Below, in pieces: positions 1-7,684 of a stretch of 25,949 nucleotides of DNA. Below the pieces are notes generated by a model, which was not told the DNA's origin, ran no database searches, and saw only the letters and a list, made by a program, of their open reading frames with translations. A program made the position numbers and the translations under genes. The DNA is from Ophiothrix spiculata (lineage: Eukaryota > Echinodermata > Ophiuroidea > Amphilepidida > Ophiotrichidae), in the NCBI GenBank assembly GCA_000969725.1, contig JXSR01S048336.1, one strand, 5' to 3'. Positions within the stretch are counted from its first letter, which is position 1. Every line of letters starts with the position of its first letter.

Positions 1-737
1 TCTGTTACAGCATTTCCTAAGCTTTAAAATGACACCTTAGTTGTTGAAATTGATCAAGGCGATCAAATGTTACAACAGAAAATCTGTTGAAAATTCTTTT
101 TATTTTCTTTATTTTTTGCTGCCCATTTTCACCAGTTTCTCGAAAAGTATTCTGTCGCAAAGTCTACCCTTTCGGGGTGAGTCATCACATTTATAGTAAG
201 AACCAGGGACTATATATACCATGGCTTCACTCAATTTGTATCCAATTTGACATGACAAAATCTCTAGAGAACAGCAAGATATGCAACTGTCTTGAACGCG
301 TGCATCCCGGATCGCGGAGTCTTGCTTGACCGAGAGGATAGTTACCTTTGGACACATTCTGGATCTGTGGGTGTTCCTTACGGTATCTCTTTTGATACAT
401 TTTGATACTCAGAGATGTTGCTGGTTTTACGGGTTCTGGACAAACTTATCAATGTCAGTGTCAAGTTGTCTTGGGAGATGACTGTGGTTGCATTTTAATT
501 GCGTGGTATTTACATGGTTTTTGGTAAATGGGTATTGTTTACAGCATATTGAATGTGTGGTCACATCCATCTGCTTGTCGAGGTATGAGCTACGGTTTGG
601 GTTAGATTTTTAGCCCTTCTTATATGTTTTATTGGAATGGGGTGTTGTAGCATTTTTATGGTAAGAAACTACCTTTTACTATCTTGTTCTACTCGGGGGG
701 GGGGGGGGTAACTGATATTTGATTTGTGTCCGGATAA
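1..737. other. AT-rich non-coding stretch with a repeat core and a G14 run
   Basis: No gene is supported. At 18-39 the sequence aagctttaaaatgacacct matches a core found inside the MITEs at 3987 and 16414, so the window probably opens inside a diverged relative of them. An uninterrupted run of 14 G lies at 695-708. Short open frames at 87-357 on both strands show no recognisable protein. Confidence 0.5.
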
Positions 738-1084
738 CAGTGGCGGCGGAAGGTTGAAATTGTTTGGGGGGGCGGATAATTTTTTTTAAAGCAAAAATGT
801 TTTTCGAGCAAAAATGGTCGGATGAAAATTATGATATTTTGTAATGCACACGTATAGCATATAGCGCGCAATTGTTTTTTTTTCTTCCTAATTTTTTTTT
901 ATTTTTCACATTTAAGTTATCTAAGACAAAGGGAAAATTTCTGTTTCATTTTCTTTCCTTTCCTCTTTGTTTTTTTAGGAGGTTCGTCCACCCTCCCCCC
1001 CCCTCGTGAAATTTAGGTGGGGGGGACATGTCCCCCCCCCCCCCCCCCCCCCACCACCCCCACCCCCCGCATCCGCCGCCTATG
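738..1084. mobile_element. hAT-like MITE with G- and C-rich ends
   Basis: The left end CAGTGGCGGCGGA and the reverse complement of the right end, CATAGGCGGCGGA, agree at 11 of 13 bases. The flanking 8-mers ccggataa (730-737) and ctgggtaa (1085-1092) agree at 6 of 8, consistent with an aged 8-base target duplication. A CAGTGG start and an 8-base duplication are typical of hAT elements. The interior has no transposase. It contains a G7 run, an inverted pair of C7/G7 tracts and a C21 run at 1032-1052. Confidence 0.6.
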
Positions 1085-1210
1085 CTGGGTAACCATCCGC
1101 AGGTTCCGAAGGTGACCCTATGTGAGACCACAAATTAACCATAAATAAGTGAAATGATATCTGAGACCATAAATCTACCGTACCTTAATCGAGACCATAC
1201 CTGTTCAAAT

Positions 1211-1557
1211 CATAGATTTAAAGGGGAGATACCAGACATGTCCGCCATTTTTATCCGGCATGGAGACAAAATTGGGGGTATTCGGGTTTGACCGACAGCT
1301 TGCCGATGAGGCATCGCACCGTGTCATAATGCGCGAATATTGAAACACGCACACACGCTTTGCGTGTAGGTTGGCGTATCATTCGCGTAAATTATTATTT
1401 GCGCAGGTTGTCTGTACGCGTAACCAAGTCTCGGCTGTCGGGGTTGATTTTCCCGGGAACTGAGTGGACCCGAATACCCCCAATTTGAGCTCCATGGCTG
1501 ACGACGCCATTACACGGGCTGGTATACAAAGCCTGGTATCTCCCCTTTAAATCTATG
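1211..1557. mobile_element. MITE with 25-base perfect terminal repeats and 8-base target duplication
   Basis: The element begins catagatttaaaggggaga at 1211 and ends in its reverse complement at 1557; the first 25 bases pair perfectly. The direct repeat gttcaaat flanks it exactly at 1203-1210 and 1558-1565. Further in, aattgggggtattcgggt (from about 1271) and acccgaatacccccaatt (from about 1468) form a second perfect inverted pair, so most of the outer part can fold back. It has no coding capacity. The 8-base duplication suits hAT or P-type transposases, but the terminal CATAG is not the usual hAT start. Confidence 0.85.
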
Positions 1558-1731
1558 GTTCAAATAAATACCCTATCTGAGACTATACGCAAATGTGACG
1601 AAATAATTTTTACAAGAAATCATATAGGTAAAATGTAACTGTAACATTTGAAAATTACTTTTAGAAAGAAGTGTTTCTAGGTATTTGAAACCATTTTATT
1701 GTCAATTTAAGGCACGATTGTCATTAATTTA

Positions 1732-1762
1732 ACAATTCTTTCAAGGTTAATGAAAGAATTGT
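1732..1762. repeat. perfect 12-base hairpin
   Basis: acaattctttca at 1732-1743 and tgaaagaattgt at 1751-1762 are exact reverse complements separated by seven bases. It adjoins the ACTC/GAGT stem-loop cluster and may be part of the same repeat. Confidence 0.7.
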
Positions 1763-1763
1763 A

Positions 1764-2130
1764 AAATGTAAACGAGTGAAAATTTCACTCCCCAAAAGAG
1801 TGAAACTTTTGTAAACCACTCTAAAAGGAGTGGTTTTGTATGTTAAACAGCAAATTTCCACTCATAAAGAGTAAAAATCACTCCAAAAAGAGTGTATTTC
1901 CACTCTTTTGAGGAATAATTAAACGAAAGACAACTAGAATCGTTCTGCGTTTAGAATTTTTCACAAAATTTGAAATTCACTCTGGTTATACCTTATATTC
2001 ATAATTCCTTAAAGCCTTGGTTGTATACGTCTTGCGTATCGATATGAAATTTATATTTTTGACGCTATACTCTCTAAATGTAAACGAGTGAAAATTCACT
2101 CCACAAAAGAGTGAAACTCTAGTAAACCAC
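1764..2130. repeat. cluster of ACTC/GAGT stem-loops with a duplicated 55-base block
   Basis: A block at 1764-1819 recurs at 2076-2130 in the same orientation with about five differences. The first block holds the near-perfect palindrome gagtgaaaatttcactc (1774-1790). Further small stems follow, such as CCACTC/GAGTGG at 1816-1833 and CACTCC/GAGTG near 1880-1895. All use the ACTC/GAGT pair with A-rich loops. No protein is encoded. Confidence 0.6.
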
Positions 2131-2982
2131 AAACTATAGGCCTATCCATCGACACAATTTTTCAACAAATTTCAACAAATTTGAAACCGTGATTTATATG
2201 AACAAAATGATGAATTTAAGCAAAACATCGTACATGGAAAATATTTAACTACTTTCTTGTATATATGTTAGCACAATCCTTTTGCCCTCTGTAAAATTAT
2301 TTGAAGGAAATTTACTGAAGAAAAATGCCCTAATCTCCATTCCCCAAATTAACACCACCGCTACCAAGTCATAAGCCATAACAGCCATCCCACAACTGTC
2401 TGACTCTCACTTTCCAAAACGTGAAAAATGTTAAGAACTTTAAAATTGTAGGTGCTATAGTAACACACTTGGCATCATATGAATGAGACCAATTTAGTGT
2501 TTAATTTGAGCTACCACACTATTACTAGATTGATATATATTTTACATGAATTCTTGCCAAAAAACGTGTTTTTGACTAACTTCAATGAGTTTTTTCCTCA
2601 AAAAGACCCATATTTAAATCGCCTTTACATGAGTTTAATATTATATTTTATGGTTTTTTGTTTAAAGTTGTTAAATGAAGGTTGAAATTATGATGATCTA
2701 GGATGGTTGTATTGTTTTTCTATTTCCTTTTGAAAGGGTGCTGCATTTAAATTTACACTAAGCTACTCCGTCACGCGAGTCACGCGTCACGCAAGTTACA
2801 TTTTCAACAAGCTACTATACACATTACAAAGAAAACTTGAGCACAGTCATTGACAGTAGCTTGGGTGTTTCTGTGTGCAGGTGAGGCCCCCAAAATAACC
2901 ATTCATTTTTAATTAGAGGACCATGTACCTGGGGTTGAAGAAAATCGAGGGTGTTCGTGCTGTAACCCGGCACTAAGTGAGA
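2131..2982. other. AT-rich non-coding stretch
   Basis: No gene or full element is recognised. A small CACGC-rich tandem (gtcacgcgagtcacgcgtca) lies at about 2770-2791. The short plus-strand open frame at 2479-2685 is low complexity and shows no domain. Confidence 0.4.
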
Positions 2983-3350
2983 AATTCAAGATGGCTGGCA
3001 AAAATGGCCGCCAAAACACTATGTTTTCATTACAATGGCTTAAAAGCAAATTGTAAAGCACTTTATGACCATAGTTTTTATTGGAAAAGGTTTCTGGAGC
3101 TATAAGAAGTATGTTTGACTCAAATTTAAGTCATACACAGGTTTCAAATTCAAAATGGCCGCGAAAATAGCGTATTTTCATTCAATGTGGTCAAAACAGC
3201 CTTTCAAATGGCTTATTTTACGAAAAATTATCAGAAAATAAAATTTAGGGTTACAGCAAGATCATTTATTCCCTGATTATGTCGTTAAAATGTTTACATT
3301 CAAAATCATGACCATATGGAGATCCAAAATGGCGCTAAAGTATATTTTTA
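2983..3350. repeat. degenerate direct repeat, period about 170 bases
   Basis: Three related blocks begin near 2983 (attcaagatggc), 3148 (attcaaaatggccgcgaaaa) and 3321 (gatccaaaatggcgctaaa). The first two also share a following attttcatt and an aatggctta further on. The spacing of about 165-173 bases suggests an old tandem array or internally repeated element. No coding potential was seen. Confidence 0.45.
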
Positions 3351-3984
3351 AGCGAAAAATTGCTTAAAAAGACTTTGATACAGGGTTGGAAACAAATCAT
3401 TTCACAAAATTAGAAACACAAGAAACAAAATCATTCTTTTCTAAAAACTTTTAATACAACTCTACCCACTTTTTACATTTTTGTCAAAAACAAAATTGAT
3501 AAAATATTCTGCTTATATTTATTTACAAAATAACATGCATTTCAAAAATGAATACACTTACAATGAATTACCACGATTAAATTACATATTCACAATTATG
3601 ATTATCTTCACATCATTTTATATAATAAATATCATTCACAAAATAAGAAGTATTTGGTACTTTTCTTACGAGGTAAAATATAATATATATAGATTTGCTT
3701 CATGCTTTGTTAAACTATACAAACTGTACATGTAACATTCTGGCGACAAACGTCTAATTTCTTCATTACATTTATATTTTTAATAAATGCGAGTAAAATT
3801 GATTGAATGCATCAACATTTATCGCGCGAGTATCATTTTTTATACAATTCACTCGCAACATGAAATGCGGATTAAGCGTTTTATTCTGAAGAATAATTTA
3901 ACACTGAAAATTAGTCGGTTCCGATGTCACGTCACGTTTGTTTAGACATTATCATAAAATTAATTTTTACATGAAGAATGCTCA
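3351..3984. other. AT-rich non-coding stretch
   Basis: I see no gene, element end or clear repeat here. The open frame at 3481-3735 is composed of I, Y, N and F from AT-rich sequence and has no ATG start of its own (TTG). Confidence 0.4.
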
Positions 3985-3986
3985 TA

Positions 3987-4419
3987 TGTGACCCGACATA
4001 TCGAAAAGTACCTTAAGGGTCCCAAAATGAAAATTTATTTTTTGGTCTCATCTGAAAGAATACATTTTAAGCTTCAAAATGACACCTTGCTTTTGGTCAT
4101 TGGATGTTCTATGGCAAAGTTACATCCAAATTGGAAAAGGTATCGCGCTGATTCAGAAAACTCTATAAAAATCGAGTTTAAAGTTTCTGTAATGGTAAAA
4201 CTTGAATGGAGAAAGGATTTTTATCTCGGTTTTTTTCTCCATTTGTCTTATGTTTTGGATGTTGGAACCTGATGACAGAATACACTTCAAAGGTAACGTT
4301 TCAGATGAAATTAGAAATTCGACCTTGGACGTGATTTTTTACTATGCTCAGCTTCAATGGCCCGTATCTCGTAATTTACTATGCCGACCTTAGGGTACCT
4401 TTCGATATGACGGGTCACA
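3987..4419. mobile_element. TA-flanked MITE, family A copy 1
   Basis: The left end TGTGACCCGACATATCGAAA and the reverse complement of the right end, TGTGACCCGTCATATCGAAA, continue with few mismatches for about 33 bases. A TA lies on each side (3985-3986, 4420-4421), as expected for Tc1/mariner-type insertion. The interior is non-coding and matches the copy at 16414-16831 along its length in the same orientation. Open frames read across it are not genes. Confidence 0.85.
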
Positions 4420-4421
4420 TA

Positions 4422-4837
4422 TAATGAATAACATTTTTGTTACAGATTTCAATACATCAATTACTTGTTTTTGAATATAGTTACTAAATTTACAAGTCTG
4501 GAAGGCATCTCACAAAGCAAAAAGCAGTATGTGCATTTCACAAGTCATCAAAGATATTTCCTTTTGCACTTGGAGCAAGTCTAAATGAGCAGGCGATCAA
4601 TGTTCTTATAACTTAAGACAATATCTATCATTATGAAACATGTACATACAGCTTTTTAGCATGAAACTGAAAGCATTTTGACTTTGTGTTGCAGTGAATA
4701 TGGCAAGAAATATATTCATTATTGGTATTTCAGAACATTTTTGTCCATAGCGTTATGAACAATTGGTCCACAACAAGGCCAAAATGATAAAAAAAATGGT
4801 GTGGTTTCTAAACACCGAACCATATTGTATATGTTTA
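4422..4837. other. AT-rich non-coding stretch
   Basis: Nothing recognisable was found between the two flanking MITEs apart from short A and T runs. Confidence 0.4.
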
Positions 4838-5096
4838 GGGACATAATCAATTTAGACCGAGCAACTCGCCCGAACCGAGTAAGGACGAGCCGATCTTCTT
4901 GACCCGAGCCAAGTCAATATCTAAGTCGAGCAACCATTAAAAATTAGATAGTTTGATGCGTACTGATATTATTCACCATTATATTACTTGATTTGTTGCC
5001 ACAGATTAGCGAAATGCAAAGGTAAGACGATCAATAACTTTGCTTCATGGCTCGGGTGGCCCGAGCGATCGCTCGTCTCTATATCGATTATGTCCC
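4838..5096. mobile_element. PIF/Harbinger-like MITE with TTA target duplication
   Basis: The left end GGGACATAATCAATTTAGA and the reverse complement of the right end, GGGACATAATCGATATAGA, pair well, and the similarity continues through GAGC and CCGAG into the arms. TTA flanks both ends (4835-4837, 5097-5099). A three-base TTA or TAA duplication with a G-rich start is the pattern of PIF/Harbinger elements. The right arm contains a cgagcgatcgctcg palindrome. No transposase is present. Confidence 0.75.
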
Positions 5097-5149
5097 TTAC
5101 GTTTTAAACTACTAGTATATAATTATCTTCGACGTGTTTTCTGTGTTAA

Positions 5150-5401
5150 GGCCCCGTCAGACATCACCGTATAGAGGAAAACGTACGAATAACGTAAGTT
5201 TCCTATTAAACGTGTGCTAAACGGACCACCACAGTATGAAAAACGAATTAAACGTATACATAACGGACAGACCGTGTGGATAACGTATTGAACGTACTTG
5301 TAACGAACACATGACGTACAGCAATGCATAAAACAGAACAATCGTGGTATACATTACTTTAGACGTGCGTTTTGCTCTATACGATGATGTGTGACAGAGC
5401 C
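5150..5401. mobile_element. PIF/Harbinger-like foldback MITE, family H copy 1
   Basis: The left end GGCCCCGTCAGACATCACCG pairs with the right end, whose reverse complement is GGCTCTGTCACACATCATCG, and both continue through TATAGAG and AAAACG. TAA flanks it at 5147-5149 and 5402-5404. The interior is made of short variations on CGTAT, ATAACG and AACGTAC. Minus-strand open frames at 5123-5495 are translations of this repeat, not genes. Confidence 0.75.
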
Positions 5402-5404
5402 TAA

Positions 5405-5643
5405 AGTCTCTGTCACATATCACCGTATAGAGCCCAAACGTACGAATAACGTACTGAAGTTTCACATACTGAACGTGTGTTAAACGGACCACCACCGTAT
5501 GGATAACGAATTGAATTGAATACGGTTTGTCCGTTATGTACCGTATACGTTCAATTCGTTATCCATACGGCGATGGCCGTTTGGCACACGTTCAGTTTGT
5601 GGAACGTGGGATACGTTGTTCGTACGTTTTGGCTATTTCCCGT
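5405..5643. mobile_element. PIF/Harbinger-like foldback MITE, family H copy 2, right end lost
   Basis: It starts right after the TAA that closes copy 1, with AGTCTCTGTCACATATCACC, and repeats the copy 1 left arm (AACGTACGAATAACGTA, AACGGACCACCACCGTATG). From about 5540 the right arm runs back as its reverse complement, giving two arms of about 100 bases. The right arm fades near cccgta at about 5642, and the expected GTGACAGAG terminus is missing, so the copy is truncated or decayed there. Confidence 0.7.
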
Positions 5644-6080
5644 AGCAATTTAGAACTATTCCATTCCTGATACCCGCTTGTTAATGAAACACGTACACTT
5701 CGTCATATTTGGTCATTTTTGCTCATTTATAATGATTTCATAATGATATTATTAGGTAATAATGTGTCGGTTTTTTCGCCAGACCTTTCAAAGACATGCT
5801 GTACGAAGAACTAGATACTGGCAAGCTGAGTAGTTTCTCCTTCTAGAGGTTTTGTTAGTAGAATCTGATATAGCCTGACAAGTATAAAATCATCAAAATA
5901 ATGCATTAACACAATAATCTGAAAAATCCACTTCCACATTACTACTCCATTGTTCTTACTTATGCCATTGATATTAAACGCTATAATAAGGAATCAGTTT
6001 ATAGTTTGTCTTACATTCATTGCCTGCCATTTTACAATACGTAGTCTTTAAGATACGAGCACTGTTTCAAGGGTCGCACG
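5644..6080. other. non-coding stretch downstream of the sulfotransferase-like gene
   Basis: No gene, repeat or RNA structure is recognised. It lies 3' of the minus-strand gene, beyond its candidate AATAAA. Confidence 0.4.
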
Positions 6081-6086
6081 TTTATT
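6081..6086 (-). promoter_or_regulatory. candidate polyadenylation signal AATAAA
   Basis: TTTATT on the plus strand reads AATAAA on the minus strand, about 200 bases past the stop codon of the sulfotransferase-like gene. It is the first canonical hexamer I found downstream. In AT-rich DNA such hexamers are common by chance, so the assignment is tentative. Confidence 0.4.
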
Positions 6087-6123
6087 GAGGTCTGTGGCAC
6101 TAAATTGAGATCTGTGCCACATT
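6083..6123. repeat. two-copy imperfect tandem repeat, unit about 20 bases
   Basis: The units attgaggtctgtggcacta and attgagatctgtgccacat lie next to each other. GTGGCAC and GTGCCAC are also inverted relative to each other, so the RNA could form a small stem. It lies in the likely 3' untranslated region of the sulfotransferase-like gene. Confidence 0.5.
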
Positions 6124-6287
6124 GTTGCGATGCACGGCTCTGCCATTGGTTAAACAAATAAGAACATACCACGATATTTCTATAGTAATGACGTTATTTC
6201 GACGATGCAGAAATTATCAGATAGCCTAAATATGTTTTTGTTTATCAATATGTCTTTCCAGTTCAAAAAGAAAGTAATTGTTCATCT

Positions 6288-7139
6288 TCATTTGCACGGT
6301 ACTTTCAATTTGTGTGCAAACATTTTGTTGTAACAGTCTTGTACTTCATTCGCACATTCCTGTACACTCTCGGGCAACTCATTTTCGGGAATTTGAGGAC
6401 TCGAAGATTCTGCTACGAAAGTTTGACTCTCCAGAGCTCTTGTGTATGTCTTCATTGCATTGTTCAACATAGAGAAGCTAGGTGAACAGTGCCATTCTTT
6501 GTTCACTTCACTGTATTGTTTCCACGACAACATTGACTTGTTGAACTTTACACCAATAGCTTTGCAATATTTACGAAGAGTCACTTCCGGGTTATTACAG
6601 AGGTCATCGGCATCGATAACAATAGGCTTTTTTCCAGTCGTTTTTTGTATGTGCTCATATAAATCATATAATTCTTTATAAGCCAAACCTTTAGAAAGCC
6701 CGTATCTGACTGAAACTTCCTCTGTGTGATGTGGATAACTATTTACGACTTTGTAGTAGCTCATGAGTGCTTTGGAAGGTTTCCGAATTATGAATGTATG
6801 TTGGTAACCTGATGGTAGAGCGTCGTAGCGCCCATCAATGGCAAATCCCATGTCTTTACAAAAGATCAAATCCTTTCCTTGAAATTCGGCTTCTAGCTGC
6901 TTTTTAACCCATCCATACTTATATTCGGGATCTTCAGGCGTTTGTAATCCTTCAACAGTTGGGCACCGTTTTTCAGGTCCAAAGAAATAGGCGGATGTAA
7001 ACGGTTCAAAGTAGATTTCTGTATTTTCCATGGTATCAAAACATTTCACAAATGCCGTGGATAAACTTCGTGGGACGCCCCATAACATTACTCTGACCGG
7101 TCCGTCATTGCTGGATGATATTGATGACGATTGCCCCAT
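6288..7139 (-). CDS. P-loop sulfotransferase-like protein, single coding exon
   Basis: This encodes 283 residues, ending PCK then TGA. I start it at the ATG at 7139-7137 because it is the first ATG after the splice acceptor and has A at -3 and G at +4; the frame stays open further upstream but only with a TTG. Residues 16-30 (RVMLWGVPRSLSTAF) form a beta strand and loop like the 5'-phosphosulfate-binding loop of sulfotransferases. Residues 116-130 (FIIRKPSKALMSYYK) resemble the 3'-phosphate site, with R119 and S127 eight apart, as R130 and S138 are in SULT1A1. DADDLCNNPEVTLRKYCKAIGV (176-197, written here in part) fits the conserved C-terminal helix of the fold. The N terminus MGQSSS fits the N-myristoylation pattern, so membrane anchoring is possible. 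The sequence recalls the sulfotransferase-like proteins of marine invertebrates often named after a plant branched-chain aminotransferase-like protein. It is not an aminotransferase by motif. Substrate and activity are unknown, and the loop lacks the classic PKSGTTW form. Confidence 0.8.
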   Translation of the reverse strand: MGQSSSISSSNDGPVRVMLWGVPRSLSTAFVKCFDTMENTEIYFEPFTSAYFFGPEKRCPTVEGLQTPEDPEYKYGWVKKQLEAEFQGKDLIFCKDMGFAIDGRYDALPSGYQHTFIIRKPSKALMSYYKVVNSYPHHTEEVSVRYGLSKGLAYKELYDLYEHIQKTTGKKPIVIDADDLCNNPEVTLRKYCKAIGVKFNKSMLSWKQYSEVNKEWHCSPSFSMLNNAMKTYTRALESQTFVAESSSPQIPENELPESVQECANEVQDCYNKMFAHKLKVPCK

Positions 7140-7190
7140 GATCTCTGGTAAAATTGCGAGTTTATTCCGCCGGAATCTGTACAAAGGACA
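7140..7190 (-). other. 5' leader part of the sulfotransferase-like exon
   Basis: This is the stretch between the splice acceptor and the chosen ATG. It contains no ATG in the gene frame. It is open in that frame (CPLYRFRRNKLAILPEI), so an upstream coding exon joined in phase 0 would extend the protein. I prefer untranslated leader because the following ATG has good context and starts a myristoylation-type MGQSSS, but this is inference. Confidence 0.5.
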
Positions 7191-7220
7191 CTGAAAGATA
7201 AAAAGACAAGAGAATAGGAA
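7191..7220 (-). other. 3' splice site (intron end) upstream of the sulfotransferase-like gene
   Basis: On the minus strand the sequence ends tctttttatctttcag, a long pyrimidine tract followed by CAG, with the AG at 7192-7191. This is a strong spliceosomal acceptor placed 51 bases before the ATG. It implies an intron to the right and a 5' exon that I could not locate, since the short upstream exon would be non-coding or nearly so. Confidence 0.65.
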
Positions 7221-7348
7221 TAAGGTGAAATCAGATTTGATATATTTGACATTTTCTCATTCAAATTACATGAATAATGAACATACTATTCAATTGATTT
7301 TCTGATAACACACTCCATTCTAGCTAGTATAACCCTGACACTCTAGGC

Positions 7349-7684
7349 TGATTCACAAAAAATTCAAATTCTGATTTTTCTACGTATCACCTCCACATTT
7401 TCTTAATACTTGAATCAATCCTGCAAACCTTAAATTGAATAATTGAGTTTTAGGGTAGTAATTAGTTTTTACTCAATATTGATTTATACAAAAGTCCATT
7501 AATTTTACAAACCAGACAACAAATTTCGAAAAGTGAAAAACTGGATAAATCTTTACCACTTCAGAATCCCATTGACTTTCTACACAATACTATTTTTTAA
7601 TTTTGTAGGATTGACTTGGATACTAAAATAAACAAACTGACGGCGTGACTCGTGGAAAAGTAAGACTTGTAATTTTGTGAATCA
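7349..7684. mobile_element. diverged foldback element in the presumed first intron
   Basis: TGATTCACAAAA at 7349-7360 and TTTTGTGAATCA at 7673-7684 are exact reverse complements. The arms continue inward with mismatches through an ATTTTTC-ACG-TCAC stretch, and again at tgaatcaatcctgcaaa (about 7411-7427) against tttgtaggattgacttgg (about 7605-7622). No clear target duplication was found. It sits 150 bases upstream of the splice acceptor of the sulfotransferase-like gene. Confidence 0.55.

Noticed and set aside
946..1131. Glycine- and tryptophan-rich minus-strand open frame.
   Set aside because: The glycines come from the C21 run inside the hAT-like MITE.
4202..4393. Open frame with MNGERIFISVFF, echoed at 16526-16735 as VNGERIFISVFK, suggesting a conserved protein.
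   Set aside because: Both lie inside copies of MITE family A. The shared peptide follows from shared repeat DNA, and the frames diverge through small insertions and deletions.
5150..5643. Regularly recurring motifs that might suggest a CRISPR-like array.
   Set aside because: The motifs are degenerate, occur in both orientations within inverted arms and have no uniform spacers; this is a eukaryotic foldback MITE.
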